From the NCBI GenBank assembly GCA_002709305.1, contig PAQM01000022.1, positions 42,495 through 106,494 on the forward strand: a stretch of DNA of 64,000 bases, in the 5' to 3' direction. Below are positions 17,301 to 26,171 of this stretch, in pieces. Position numbers and translations under genes: made by a program. Source of the stretch: Crocinitomicaceae bacterium. Its GTDB lineage: Bacteria; Bacteroidota; Bacteroidia; Flavobacteriales_D; Crocinitomicaceae. The stretch's first letter is position 1. Every line of letters starts with the position of its first letter. The notes beneath the pieces were generated by a model. It ran no database searches. It was not told where the DNA came from and was given only the letters and a program-made list of their open reading frames with translations.

Positions 17301-18178
17301 TTATTGGTTCAGAAAGACTAGCTTTTGATGTTTGGGGTTCTACGGTTAATCATGCGCAAAGAATGGAAATGTTAGGTGAGCCAGGAGAGGTAACAATAAC
17401 AGGAGCTACACATGCTTTTATTGAACCGTACTTCGAGTGCTCTTTCAAGGGTGCGGCAAAAACCAAAAGTAAAGGGTTTGTTGATATGTACGTTGTTGAA
17501 AGAATAAAACCAGAGCTTTCAATAAAGATGGGGGGCGTTTTTCCAAACAAAAAGTTTAAAGAGATTGTTGATTTGCATCTTTATAGTCAAATAAATTATT
17601 ATCAGCTAGAAAAGTTTATTATTAAAAAACTAAAAGACTTGCCAAAAACCCTTTGTTATCATAATGTTTCACACACAAAAGACGTTCTTTCAGCTGTTGA
17701 GCGAATAGCCTTAGCTGAAAATATAACAAATGAAGGTCTTTTTCTATTAAAATCTGCAGCTATATGTCACGATGTGGGGTTTTTAGAAAGGTATGAGGAA
17801 AATGAGGAGATAAGCGCTCGTTTTGCCCAGCAAACATTGCCAAAATATGGATATAAAGAAAAACACATAAAAAAAATAAAAGAGCTTATCTTTGTGACAA
17901 GCATACCGCAAACACCTAAAACAACATTAGAAAAAATCATCTGTGATGCAGACCTTGATTATTTAGGAAGAGATGATTTCGAAGAGGTTTCTTCTAGGCT
18001 TAGGGATGAGCTAAAAATAGTTGGAAAAATAAAGACAAACAAAGAGTGGGATGAGATACAGGTTAGGTTTTTAAAAGCACATAAATATTATACTCAGACA
18101 GCAAAAAAAACAAGAGGTAAAAAGAAAAAAGAAAATCTTGAAAGGATAATAAATAGATTAAAAGAGGGGGTTGTCTAA
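14357..18178 (+). CDS. Propeller-sensor class III adenylate cyclase with C-terminal HD domain
   Basis: 1273 residues in one frame. Signal peptide (1-24). Two-component-regulator-type beta-propeller repeats to about residue 650 (LWVGTQDGLNRF, LWFGTSKGL, IWFTTSTGGL). A Y_Y_Y domain at about 680-770, one membrane span near 778-798, and a coiled coil to about 850. The class III cyclase domain has both metal Asp residues (LFTDFVGFT, near 875; IKTIGDAYM, near 920), the ATP-selecting Lys of EKIKTIGD and Asp of AFDVWGSTVN, and the Asn/Arg of VNHAQRM. The C-terminal HD domain (about 1090-1230) has His in NVSHT, HD in CHDVG and Asp in CDADLDYLG. It probably makes cAMP in response to an extracytoplasmic ligand. 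Whether the HD part degrades a nucleotide is unknown. Confidence 0.9.
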   Translation: MKQKTKKTLLFLTLFLFTQQSFSQGDYRFVNYSISNGLSQSSVTTIIEDELNTLWVGTQDGLNRFDGGSFEVYNPENTKGLESGYILCSHKDKEGNLWFGTSKGLLMYSVFFDKFQTYKKEGGAIQIKDITEDKEGYLWVVTAERGLFRFDKKQKEFKSFYFLVPSVHTTKIEFFRKNNIIVSTEDKGVFLCDIEKNTTRKTSDSKQKTKVNVIKKINKKGVFLGTNKGLFFLDKETNEIKNVFLKKETNEKVKNIKDVSFKEGVGWFLCTESEGLLVVNKKGEVSKNKEDVFQKTKILFNELNCIYKDGSGLFWVGSERGLSFFDPERKGFFGVGPSVNKKRGLPTPGVWCFEETKEHFFVGTDGAVSMQNKKTGVFRQFYRGLKTKTTGEKTVLTIKPITEKRILVGCVDGLFELTINPKKYVFKKIETSGFNRVYSIVHWKQSFFWIATKKGALLFDAKKQKTEAFFHDPKKEKETISKGVCRLVYKDLGGRIWFTTSTGGLNVLIEKQGKKKIVPYSENKKIKSVTTRYITSINNTKEGVYWFGTFGSGVLKWDEKQKKIKQYRKIDGLPNNVVYGVLTDKKKNLWFSTNKGVCVFNPKTEKTKKYTELDGLMSNEFNLGAYFLSKKGVIFFGGIYGYNYFNPEELSFFNKEDKIVFSSLKINGKTVFPKEKDSPLTKPLFLTKKIDLPYHQRSFSIKFHASNLGNNKKTIYKYILEGAGEGERVIGDLSELHFNSLSHGKYILKVFAGKKDGEWSPSPSVLKIEIAPPFWLGNWFLFGCFVLLLLLVWVFIKIKTETSRREQSRLEEKVKDRTKEIDLKNRKIEQQKDLLQKEKDKTEKLLKNVLPTTTAEELKKRGKARARSYKTVSVLFTDFVGFTKISDKTPASDLVKKLDVYFKRFDEIIIKNNLEKIKTIGDAYMCAGGVPVRNRTNPIDSCLAALQIQAYMRERKELSKKKKEQAWGLRLGINTGEVIAGVIGSERLAFDVWGSTVNHAQRMEMLGEPGEVTITGATHAFIEPYFECSFKGAAKTKSKGFVDMYVVERIKPELSIKMGGVFPNKKFKEIVDLHLYSQINYYQLEKFIIKKLKDLPKTLCYHNVSHTKDVLSAVERIALAENITNEGLFLLKSAAICHDVGFLERYEENEEISARFAQQTLPKYGYKEKHIKKIKELIFVTSIPQTPKTTLEKIICDADLDYLGRDDFEEVSSRLRDELKIVGKIKTNKEWDEIQVRFLKAHKYYTQTAKKTRGKKKKENLERIINRLKEGVV

Positions 18179-19062
18179 ACGTTTTTTCTTTTATAATTTT
18201 TTGTGAAGGAGTTAGCAAGAACAACAGCAAAAATAACAAAAGCCCCGAGGTAAAACTGACCCCCTAAAAGGGTGTTTTCTTTCAATATAAAAACAGCTAA
18301 AATAATAGTATATACCGGCTCAAGGTTAATGCTTAGCGAAACAGTAAAAGCCCCAAGTTTTTTCATCACAAAAATCATTGCTAAAAAAGCAAAAGAAGTG
18401 CAAACAACAGCTAAAAAAAGAAGCCAAAAAAAGTCTTCTATAGAAATAGAAAAAACAGAGAGAGACAAGCGTCCTTGAAAAAACAAAATAAGTGTTATAA
18501 AAAGAGCGGCGGACCCCATTTCATAAAAAGAAATTTGATAGGGTGTGTTTTTGTTTGTAAGCTTTAGATTGAAAACAGCAAAAAAAGCGGCAAAAAGAGC
18601 TGAAAAAAGACCATAAAAAAGTGCTGAAAGGTTTTGTCCTCGCAGATCTCCAGAAACAAAAAAAACACCCAAAACAACAATAAAACCTGTTAAAAGCTCA
18701 GTCAAAGAGAGTTTTCTCCCCATAACAAGAGGTTCTAACCAAGAAACGTGCAACGTTGTGGTCGACAAGCAAAGAATACCAAAAGAAGCTGTTGAAAGCT
18801 GAATAGATTTATAAAAAAAAATCCAGTGTAAAGCGACAAAAAAACCAACAATAAAAAGTTTTATAAATTCTTTTTTAGAGCACACATAAAAGGATGAACG
18901 AAAAAAAAGCATACCAATCCCTATGGTTATAAAAGAAAAAAGAACACGATACCAAACAATAAAAACAGCGTCTAGCTGGATTAATTTCCCTAGAATCCCA
19001 GTGAATCCCCAAAGAACAATAATAAAGTGAAGTAAAAACTGGTGCTTTAGTGATGAAAACAT
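18175..19062 (-). CDS. EamA/DMT-family transporter
   Basis: 295 residues with ten predicted membrane spans in two EamA repeats, a drug/metabolite-transporter exporter. The first repeat includes HFIIVLWGFTGILGKLI and the second LSINLEPVYTIILAVFILKE with GAFVIFAVVLANSF, the usual EamA endings. Substrate unknown. The stop overlaps the end of the convergent cyclase gene by 4 nt. Divergent from holB across a 58-nt spacer. Confidence 0.9.
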   Translation of the reverse strand: MFSSLKHQFLLHFIIVLWGFTGILGKLIQLDAVFIVWYRVLFSFITIGIGMLFFRSSFYVCSKKEFIKLFIVGFFVALHWIFFYKSIQLSTASFGILCLSTTTLHVSWLEPLVMGRKLSLTELLTGFIVVLGVFFVSGDLRGQNLSALFYGLFSALFAAFFAVFNLKLTNKNTPYQISFYEMGSAALFITLILFFQGRLSLSVFSISIEDFFWLLFLAVVCTSFAFLAMIFVMKKLGAFTVSLSINLEPVYTIILAVFILKENTLLGGQFYLGAFVIFAVVLANSFTKNYKRKNV

Positions 19063-19069
19063 AGAAAAA

Positions 19070-19077
19070 CAAAGGTA
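19070..19077 (-). promoter_or_regulatory. -7 promoter element of the EamA gene
   Basis: Minus-strand TACCTTTG, then seven bases, then the ATG at 19062. The predicted start is at or next to the initiation codon, so the message would be leaderless or nearly so. Confidence 0.5.
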
Positions 19078-19120
19078 TTAATATATAAACGAAATAAAAA
19101 AAATCAGTTATTTTTATAAG

Positions 19121-20236
19121 ATGTTGTTTTCCCAGGTAATAGGCCAAACAGAAGAAAAAAAGCGTTTTATAAAAAAAATAAACGAAAAAAAAATACCACA
19201 AACACAGCTTTTTGTGGGTAGCCCGGGCTATGGCTCTCTTCCCTTAGCGCTGTTTTTTGTTCAGTATTTGTTTTGTGAAAACAAACAAAAAAGAGATAGT
19301 TGTGGGGTTTGTAAACAATGTGTTTCTAACAAAAAACTTCAACACCCAGACGTTCACTTTTCTTTTCCTGTGGTTCAAGCAATTAGCCCTGTCTCTTCTA
19401 ATTTTTTTAATGAATGGAGAGATCTTGTGTTAACGAAACCGTATTTTGACCTAAACGACTGGACAAAAAAAATAGATAAAAAAGAAAGGGCACCAATAAT
19501 AGGAAAAGAAGAAAGTAAAGAGATAATTAAAAAATGCACGCTTAAGTCTTTTTATGGTGGATATAAAGTTTTTTTAATTTGGATGCCAGAAGAAATGAAT
19601 GTTTCTTGTTCAAACAAACTTTTAAAAACCCTAGAAGAGCCACCCAAACATACAATAATAATTCTATTGGCCTCTTCAACAGATCGGATTCTAAAAACAA
19701 TACTTTCTAGGGTTCAAAAAACAACAATTTTTAAAATAAAAGAAGAAGAGATAAAGGAGTTTTTAATACAAAAAAAAGGTGTAGACGAAGAGTCGTCGCT
19801 TCGTCTTGCCTCTTTTTCTGAGGGAGACCTTATAAAAACAGAAGGGTTACTTGTAGAGCAGAGTGATAAAAAAGAAAATGAAGGGTTTTTCTTTCGGTTG
19901 ATGAGAGTTTGTTACACAAAAGATGTTTTAGAGATGTTGCTATGGGCTGAGGTGCTAGCAGAAAAAAGCAAAACAGACCAAAAGATATTTTTAAAATATT
20001 CTATTCATATGGTCCGTCAAAGTGTTTTAAAAAACTATTTAAAAAATATAAAAAGCATTTCAAAAGAAGAGGAAGAGTTTATTAAAAAATTTTCAAAATT
20101 TATAACAGGAAAAAACATTTTTCGTTTAATAAAATCATTTAATGATGGAATTAACAACCTTAATAGAAACGCAAACAGTCGAATTTTATTTACAAAAATA
20201 TCTTTTGATGTTATGAGAGGACTGCGTTTAGGTTAA
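19121..20236 (+). CDS. holB: DNA polymerase III subunit delta'
   Basis: 371-residue clamp-loader subunit. It has an N-terminal AAA+ fold with a degenerate P-loop (GSPGYGS), as in other non-ATP-binding delta' subunits, a zinc-binding Cys cluster (CENK...CGVCKQC), the HPDVHF motif, the LLKTLEEPP sensor-1 region, and a helical C-terminal part. It opens the holB-ricT-gldH group found in many Bacteroidota. Confidence 0.93.
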   Translation: MLFSQVIGQTEEKKRFIKKINEKKIPQTQLFVGSPGYGSLPLALFFVQYLFCENKQKRDSCGVCKQCVSNKKLQHPDVHFSFPVVQAISPVSSNFFNEWRDLVLTKPYFDLNDWTKKIDKKERAPIIGKEESKEIIKKCTLKSFYGGYKVFLIWMPEEMNVSCSNKLLKTLEEPPKHTIIILLASSTDRILKTILSRVQKTTIFKIKEEEIKEFLIQKKGVDEESSLRLASFSEGDLIKTEGLLVEQSDKKENEGFFFRLMRVCYTKDVLEMLLWAEVLAEKSKTDQKIFLKYSIHMVRQSVLKNYLKNIKSISKEEEEFIKKFSKFITGKNIFRLIKSFNDGINNLNRNANSRILFTKISFDVMRGLRLG

Positions 20237-20292
20237 AAAGAACCCGCGTAATTAATAATATTATAAGTATTTTTATAGTAAACGAGGACAAA

Positions 20293-21423
20293 ATGGGTTG
20301 TAGTAATTGTGCTTCTGGTGTGCCAAAGGGTTGTAAGAGTAATGGGGCTTGTCTTTCTGGTGGCTGCGAAAAACTAGAGGTTTATGATTGGCTTTCAAAT
20401 GTTTCAATGCCGAATGGCTATTCACAATATGATATAGTAGAGGTTCGTTTTAAAAACAGTAGAAAGGAGTTTTTTAGAAACACAAAAAAGTTGTCACTTC
20501 ATGTTGGTGATGTTTTGGTTGTAGACGCTGAAAAAGGCTTTGATATTGGTGTTGTGTCTGTTGTTGGTGAGCTAGCTAGGATACAAGTTGAAAAAAAAGC
20601 GCCCAAACAATCGCTTAAAGAAATAAAAAAAATACGGGGCATTGCTAATCAAAAAGAGATAGATCAATGGGTTAAAGCTAGATCCCTAGAGAAAGAGGTT
20701 ATGTATAAATCAAGAACCCTTGCAGTAAACCTTGGTTTAGAAATGAAAATATCAGATGTTGAATATCAAGCAGACGTTTCAAAGGCCACATTTTTTTATA
20801 CAGCGAACGGGCGAGTTGATTTTCGCCAACTAATAAAAGATTTAGCAGCAGAATTTAAGGTTAGAATTGAAATGCGACAAATTGGCGCAAGACAAGAGTC
20901 TGCAAAACTTGGAGGGATTGGTTCTTGTGGAAGGGAGCTCTGTTGTTCAACTTGGCTTACAGATTTTCGATCTGTGTCTACCTCTGCAGCAAGGTACCAG
21001 CAGCTATCTTTAAACCCTCAAAAATTAGCAGGTCAGTGCGGGAAGCTAAAATGTTGTTTAAATTATGAGCTAGATTCTTATTTAGACGCACTCAAAACAT
21101 TTCCAAAATCATCAACAAAGCTTAAAACAGAAAAAGGCCGCGCCGTTCACATTAAAACAGATGTTTTCAAACAGGAGATGTGGTATGGATATGAGGACGA
21201 CATTTCTTTAGGGTTATTTTCTTTAAAACCCAACAGGGTTAGAGAAATTATCCGCTTAAACAAAGAAGGAAAAAAACCAAAAGATTTAAAAGGGTTTTTA
21301 GAGGTCGAGGAGACAAAAGAACTGGACTATACAAATGTTGTTGGCCAAGACAGTTTAACTCGGTTTGAGCATGCATTTAAAAAAAGGAAGAAAAAAAGAA
21401 AAAATGTTAAAAGAAAAGGATAG
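20293..21423 (+). CDS. ricT: PSP1-domain protein RicT (YaaT)
   Basis: 376 residues. The Cys-rich N-terminus (MGCSNCASGVPKGC...CLSGGC) is followed by the PSP1 domain with VEVRFKNSRKEFF and the Cys-containing signatures IGSCGRELCCSTWL and AGQCGKLKCCLNYE. In Bacillus the YaaT/YmcA/YlbF complex carries iron-sulfur clusters and tunes RNase Y and phosphorelay activity. The role in Bacteroidota is not established. Basic Lys/Arg tail (KKRKKKRKNVKRKG). Overlaps gldH by 20 nt. Confidence 0.92.
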   Translation: MGCSNCASGVPKGCKSNGACLSGGCEKLEVYDWLSNVSMPNGYSQYDIVEVRFKNSRKEFFRNTKKLSLHVGDVLVVDAEKGFDIGVVSVVGELARIQVEKKAPKQSLKEIKKIRGIANQKEIDQWVKARSLEKEVMYKSRTLAVNLGLEMKISDVEYQADVSKATFFYTANGRVDFRQLIKDLAAEFKVRIEMRQIGARQESAKLGGIGSCGRELCCSTWLTDFRSVSTSAARYQQLSLNPQKLAGQCGKLKCCLNYELDSYLDALKTFPKSSTKLKTEKGRAVHIKTDVFKQEMWYGYEDDISLGLFSLKPNRVREIIRLNKEGKKPKDLKGFLEVEETKELDYTNVVGQDSLTRFEHAFKKRKKKRKNVKRKG

Positions 21424-21892
21424 AAAGAGAAGAAAAAGTGTGGTTAAAACAATTTTTTTTCTAATTTTTTTTGTTTCGTGTACACAAACTCCAGAATATA
21501 AAAAGGTACACACGTTTAAAAACAAAATTTGGGAACAAGAGAAAGAAATAGATTATACCTTCAAGATAAAAGATACCATAAAAAAACACGACATAACCCT
21601 TTTCTTAAGAACAACAACAGATTATAAATACAACAACTTGTGGGTTCTTTTAACAACAGAAACCCCAGAAGGAAAAAAAACAGAACCAGAACCAATAGAG
21701 ATAAAGATCGCACATCCGGATGGAGTTTGGATTGGAAAAAAAACAGGGTCTATTGTAGAGACAAACATATATTTTAAGAATCGAGTGTTTCCACAAAAAG
21801 GAGAATACAAAATAAAACTAAAACAAGCAACTACAAAAGAAGAGGTTGGGCAGGTTTTAGATCTAGGTCTTTTTATTCAAAAAAAGAGTTAG
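21404..21892 (+). CDS. gldH: Gliding motility lipoprotein GldH
   Basis: 162 residues. It has a short charged N-terminus, a hydrophobic segment and a lipobox (FFVSC), so it should be a lipid-anchored envelope protein. GldH is needed for gliding in Flavobacterium johnsoniae and is linked to the type IX apparatus. I place the start at ATG 21404 because it gives a normal lipoprotein signal; the in-frame ATG at 21371 and the frame start at 21365 lie deeper inside ricT. Recognition rests on the YTFKIKDTIKKHDITLFLRTTTDYKYNNLW pattern and on the ricT neighbourhood. Confidence 0.85.
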   Translation: MLKEKDRKRRKSVVKTIFFLIFFVSCTQTPEYKKVHTFKNKIWEQEKEIDYTFKIKDTIKKHDITLFLRTTTDYKYNNLWVLLTTETPEGKKTEPEPIEIKIAHPDGVWIGKKTGSIVETNIYFKNRVFPQKGEYKIKLKQATTKEEVGQVLDLGLFIQKKS

Positions 21893-22539
21893 AGCTTATA
21901 TGTATAACCCATAGAAAGAACAAATCTTCCGCCACGGCTATAATCTGTTCTTTTGTCAATGAGATACTTAACAGACATTTCGTGTGGCCCTTTAAGGTTT
22001 ATGCTTGTTCCGATAGACAATCGGGTTTTTGTGAGCCCTCTATCAGGCCCAAAAGCAGGATTTAAAAACCATTCAAAACTAACACCCGGCGTAAACCAGT
22101 TTTTTTTTATTTTATACTCAATGCTTGGTCGAAAACGAAAAGCCTGATCAAAATCACTATTATATTCAGTGTTTATTTTTCTACTAAAACTAGATTGGTA
22201 CCTTAAACGGAGCCCCGCAGAAAAACGTTTTATTTTGTGCCTAAATGCTGCGTTTAAGTTTATTCTACTAGAGGAAAGAAAGTTCCCATACTTGTTTTTG
22301 TCAAAAACAAAACGGTAATCAACAGAAGGACGAAACCACTTGGTTGCTTTATAACTTAAACCAAACTCAGGAAAAAAAGTTTGAATGCCAGGGAAAAACC
22401 GAGTGTTAACCTCTGTGCTCCAGCTAAGTTTTTTAGCCACCTTTCCGCCAACTCCAACTTTTGTCCAAAGCATAAATTCATCTTGCGAAAAAGAAGAAAA
22501 GTAGAAAAAGCAAAAACAAAAAAGAAGAACTTTTTTCAT
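21889..22539 (-). CDS. DUF2490 outer-membrane beta-barrel protein
   Basis: 216 residues with a signal peptide ending at FSSFSQ. The body consists of alternating amphipathic strands ending in aromatic residues (WSTEVNTRFF, FRPSVDYRF, FSAGLRLRYQ, FRPSIEYKI, MSVKYLIDKRTDYS), with a C-terminal strand SMGYTYKL, consistent with DUF2490. Function unknown. It overlaps gldH by 4 nt at the convergent ends and shares one base (TAATG) with the upstream lipoprotein gene, so the two form a pair. Confidence 0.82.
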   Translation of the reverse strand: MKKVLLFCFCFFYFSSFSQDEFMLWTKVGVGGKVAKKLSWSTEVNTRFFPGIQTFFPEFGLSYKATKWFRPSVDYRFVFDKNKYGNFLSSSRINLNAAFRHKIKRFSAGLRLRYQSSFSRKINTEYNSDFDQAFRFRPSIEYKIKKNWFTPGVSFEWFLNPAFGPDRGLTKTRLSIGTSINLKGPHEMSVKYLIDKRTDYSRGGRFVLSMGYTYKL

Positions 22540-22925
22540 TATTCTATTGTTATTGTTCCAATGTAATTAACCTCGTCTTTTGAACCAAGAGTAACATCTT
22601 GTATAACCACAGTGTCTCCACTTAAACAGGTTGGACAGTCGGAATATACAAAAACTTGATAATTTCCTGTTTGTAAATAATTAAATTCAAAAGAACCATC
22701 ATAAGAGGTTTTCACGTCATCATCATAAAAAGAACCCTCATTACCATAAATTAAATAAACATCCTCGTCAGCAGCATCGTGATAATATGCTTGCCCGGCA
22801 ATCATTTTTAACTTCCTCACATGGCCCTTAATTGAAGCAGCGCCTCCAGGCCCTTCTGTTTTAGTGCAAGAAGAAAATGAAAACAAAAATAGTGAGCTTA
22901 AAAAAATAGAAGAGAAAAGTTTCAT
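22539..22925 (-). CDS. Lipoprotein with carboxypeptidase-regulatory-like fold
   Basis: 128 residues with a lipoprotein signal (FSFSSC). After a Gly-rich spacer come beta-strand segments such as SIKGHVRKLKM, TSYDGSFEFNYLQTGNYQVFVYSD, typical of CarboxypepD_reg-like/Ig-like domains. Contains a CPTC pair. It is likely an envelope protein partner of the downstream DUF2490 gene, to which it is coupled. No enzymatic motif. Confidence 0.75.
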   Translation of the reverse strand: MKLFSSIFLSSLFLFSFSSCTKTEGPGGAASIKGHVRKLKMIAGQAYYHDAADEDVYLIYGNEGSFYDDDVKTSYDGSFEFNYLQTGNYQVFVYSDCPTCLSGDTVVIQDVTLGSKDEVNYIGTITIE

Positions 22926-23071
22926 AGTGTAAAAATTTAAAAATATTTTAGAAAGAAAACAACGCTTTGACTTGTTTATACGTTACGAATATACAGAATT
23001 GTTTTAAATTCCTTATTTTTAAGGTTTGTATAAACTCTTTTATATACTAAATCAAACGAAAACAAAGTAAA

Positions 23072-26000
23072 ATGAAAAAACTTTTTTTATATAAAATCAC
23101 GATTTTTTTTGCGATTTTATTCTTCTCAAATAACGTAAAAGGACAATTAGTAATCAATGAGTATTCTTGCTCAAACCTTAGCACTCACTCTGATGTTTTT
23201 GGCGAAGAGGAGGACTGGATAGAGCTGCACAACAGTACAGCTTCTCCAATAGATTTGACAGGATATTTTTTATCAGACAAATCTTCAAACCTTACTAAGT
23301 GGCAAATTCCAAGCGGAACAGTTCCCGCTAATGGCTATATGATTATCGTTGCATCTAAAAGAGACACTGTGGTGGGGGGACAGCTCCATACAAACTTTAA
23401 CCTAAAACAAACAAGAAATGAATGGATTATTTTATCGAATAGTTTAGCAAATGTTGTTGATTCTATTCAAATGGTTCATATGACTAAAAAAGATCATTCC
23501 GTAGGCCGTTCAACAGATGGTGCCTTAGATTGGAAGTTGTTTACATCACCAACACCAGGAGCGGCAAATTTTGGCGCACAAGACTTTTATGAGCCTAAAC
23601 CCACCCTTAGTCTTCCTGCCGGGTTTTATCCTAACGCACAAAGTGTTTCAATAACTTGTGCTAATCCTAATGCTACAATAAGGTATACTTTGGATGGTTC
23701 TCAACCAAACGCAGGCTCGACGGTTTATAGCGGACCTATAAACATCGCCTCTACCACTGTTGTTAGGGCGGCTGCTTATGGGAACAATGAGCCTAGTTTT
23801 GTTGAAACAAACACATATTTTATAGGTGTTACCCACACTGTTCCTGTTGTTTCAGTTTGTGGTTCACAAGTTTTTAATCTTGTTGCTAATGGAAATCAAG
23901 GAGGTTGGGGTGGCAGCCAGAACAAAGTAGGGTCTTTTGAGCTTTTTGAACAAAACGGCCTTTTTGTTGATGAGGGTGACGGCCATTTTAATAAACACGG
24001 GAATGATTCTTGGGCTTATCAACAAAGAGGATTTGATTTTATTATGAGGGATCAGTTTGGTTATACAGACGGTATAGATCATGAGATCTTTCCCGAAAAA
24101 AACAGAGACCATTTTCAGAGAGTGATGCTAAAGCCTGGCGCAAGCGACAACTACCCTTTTGAAAGCGGCGGCGCACATATAAGAGACGCTTTTGTTCACA
24201 CCCTTTCTATTCACGCAGACATGTTATTAGATGAGCGAACATGGAGACCGGCTATTGTCTATTTAAACGGTCAATACTGGGGGGTTTATGAAATAAGAGA
24301 AAAAGCAGATGACCATGATTACACAAGGTATTATTACCAACAAGACAAATACGACCTTCAGTATCTTAAAACCTGGGGGGGGACTTGGCAAGAGTATGGA
24401 GCGCCAGACGCTGAGGATGATTGGGACGATTTAGTCGATTTTATTTTAAATAACAATATGGCACCAGGTCCAGATTTTAATTATGTTCAATCTCAACTAA
24501 AATGGAAGTCTTTGTGTGACTATTTTATGTTTAACTCTTATGTTGTTAACATGGACTGGTTAAACTGGAATACAGCTTGGTGGAGAGGGATGGATCCTGC
24601 TGGACAAAAAAAGAAGTGGAGGTATGTTTTGTGGGATATGGACGCAACATTTGGGCACTACATTAATTATACCGGCATCCCAGACGTTACTGCAAATGCA
24701 GACCCTTGTAACGCAGAGAACCTACCTAACCCAGGGGGCCAAGGACACACTGATATTCTCGAAAAGTTAATTTCAGAAAACCCAACAGTTGAGCAGTATT
24801 ATGTAACAAGGTATGTTGACTTAGTTAACACATATTTTTCTTGTGACTACATGAACTCTTTGTTAGACAGTATGATAAACATATTAACTCCAGAGATGCC
24901 GGGGCAAGTAAACAAGTGGGGGGGAACTATGGCAGGTTGGCAATCCAATGTCCAAGACTTAAGAGATTTTATTGACGCAAGATGCCTTGCTTTAGAGCAG
25001 GGGTTAATAGATTGTTATGACCTTGATGGTCCATATGATGTTACTTTTGATGTTGAGCCTGTTGCATCAGGTGAAATAAAAGTAAACTCAATTGTAGCTC
25101 CAACATACCCTTGGACAACCTCATATTATGGAGGGATAGAAACATTGACAATTGCAACACCCGAACCGGGATATATTTTTGATCACTGGGAATATGTTGT
25201 TGGGCCAATGACAAGCGGAGATTTTATCGACACAAACGGTATAACATTAACTGCACCAGACAGTGTTACTGCGGTTTTTGTTTTAGATATACCAGATTTA
25301 GATAACGATGGGGTTTCTGATACTCAAGAAGCTGTTGATGGAACAGACCCAAATGATCCATGCTCATATTTGGTTGCATCAATAACCGGTTCGATTACAT
25401 CAGGCGTGGATTGTGATGGGGACACATATTTAGATGTAGACGAAGTTGCAAATGGAACCGACCCTTTTGACCCTTGTGATCCAGACAACACTAATATTGG
25501 TTGTCCAGGTTATGATGGTGATGGTGATGGTGTTGTAGATGATCAAGAAGCTATTGACGGAACAGACCCTAATGACCCGTGTTCATATATTGTAGCCTCA
25601 GTAACATCTATTATTACATCAGGTTCTGATTGTGATGGAGACACATTTTTAGATGCAGACGAAATAGCAAATGGTTCTGATCCTTTTGACCCTTGTGACC
25701 CAGATGATTCTGACATTAGTTGTCAGTTTGACACAGATGGTGATGGTTTGGTTGACAACCAAGAAGCAGCAATAGGAACAGATCCAAACAACCCAGATAC
25801 TGACGGCGATGGAATCAGTGATGGTGATGAAGTCAACAATGGTTCAGATCCTCTTGATGCATGTAGCCCAAGCGCTCTAGGCCCTAACTGTGTTGACGGG
25901 GTTTATATTCCTACTGGTTTCTCTCCAAATGGAGATAATAACAACGATGTTTTTGAAATAATTGTTGGAAGAAATGTTGTTTCTTTCACAATTTCTTTAT

Positions 26001-26170
26001 ATGATCGTTGGGGAAATAAAATATTCACCTCTAGCGAAAGAGGTTTTGAGTGGGATGGGCTTTTTAATGGAAAACCAATGGGGGCAGGAGTTTACCCATT
26101 TGTTTTAGAAGCTGTTTATGACAACGGAGAAGCTGAATTAAGATCAGGAAACATAACATTAGTAAAATAA
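23072..26170 (+). CDS. Secreted CotH-kinase protein with LTD, HexC, TSP3 repeats and type B T9SS domain
   Basis: 1032 residues. The order is: signal peptide (1-25); lamin-tail domain (about 27-150, INEYSCSN...EEDWIELHNSTASPIDLTGYFLSD); chitobiase-C-type segment (about 170-250, ATIRYTLDGSQP); CotH kinase domain (about 255-640), with MLKPGASDN, REKADDHDY and the WDMDATFG motif, an HExxE-like atypical kinase fold related to spore-coat CotH; a short beta segment; thrombospondin-type-3 calcium repeats (DxDxDG) at about 740-930; and a CHU_C type B sorting domain at the end (YIPTGFSPNGDNNND, FEWDGLFNGK, GNITLVK). Exported by the type IX system. It lies 1 nt before a PorP/SprF gene, the usual partner. 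Confidence 0.88.
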   Translation: MKKLFLYKITIFFAILFFSNNVKGQLVINEYSCSNLSTHSDVFGEEEDWIELHNSTASPIDLTGYFLSDKSSNLTKWQIPSGTVPANGYMIIVASKRDTVVGGQLHTNFNLKQTRNEWIILSNSLANVVDSIQMVHMTKKDHSVGRSTDGALDWKLFTSPTPGAANFGAQDFYEPKPTLSLPAGFYPNAQSVSITCANPNATIRYTLDGSQPNAGSTVYSGPINIASTTVVRAAAYGNNEPSFVETNTYFIGVTHTVPVVSVCGSQVFNLVANGNQGGWGGSQNKVGSFELFEQNGLFVDEGDGHFNKHGNDSWAYQQRGFDFIMRDQFGYTDGIDHEIFPEKNRDHFQRVMLKPGASDNYPFESGGAHIRDAFVHTLSIHADMLLDERTWRPAIVYLNGQYWGVYEIREKADDHDYTRYYYQQDKYDLQYLKTWGGTWQEYGAPDAEDDWDDLVDFILNNNMAPGPDFNYVQSQLKWKSLCDYFMFNSYVVNMDWLNWNTAWWRGMDPAGQKKKWRYVLWDMDATFGHYINYTGIPDVTANADPCNAENLPNPGGQGHTDILEKLISENPTVEQYYVTRYVDLVNTYFSCDYMNSLLDSMINILTPEMPGQVNKWGGTMAGWQSNVQDLRDFIDARCLALEQGLIDCYDLDGPYDVTFDVEPVASGEIKVNSIVAPTYPWTTSYYGGIETLTIATPEPGYIFDHWEYVVGPMTSGDFIDTNGITLTAPDSVTAVFVLDIPDLDNDGVSDTQEAVDGTDPNDPCSYLVASITGSITSGVDCDGDTYLDVDEVANGTDPFDPCDPDNTNIGCPGYDGDGDGVVDDQEAIDGTDPNDPCSYIVASVTSIITSGSDCDGDTFLDADEIANGSDPFDPCDPDDSDISCQFDTDGDGLVDNQEAAIGTDPNNPDTDGDGISDGDEVNNGSDPLDACSPSALGPNCVDGVYIPTGFSPNGDNNNDVFEIIVGRNVVSFTISLYDRWGNKIFTSSERGFEWDGLFNGKPMGAGVYPFVLEAVYDNGEAELRSGNITLVK
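25296..25880 (+). repeat. Tandem TSP3-type repeat inside the CotH gene
   Basis: Two long near-copies of about 200 nt (about 25303-25500 and 25513-25722) encode the same string of elements: DTQEAVDGTDPNDPCSY against DDQEAIDGTDPNDPCSY, then DCDGDT...DPFDPCDPD. A third, shorter DTDGDG unit follows. Each unit has Asp-rich calcium-binding loops. The pair arose by internal duplication followed by divergence. Confidence 0.85.
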
Positions 26171-26171
26171 T

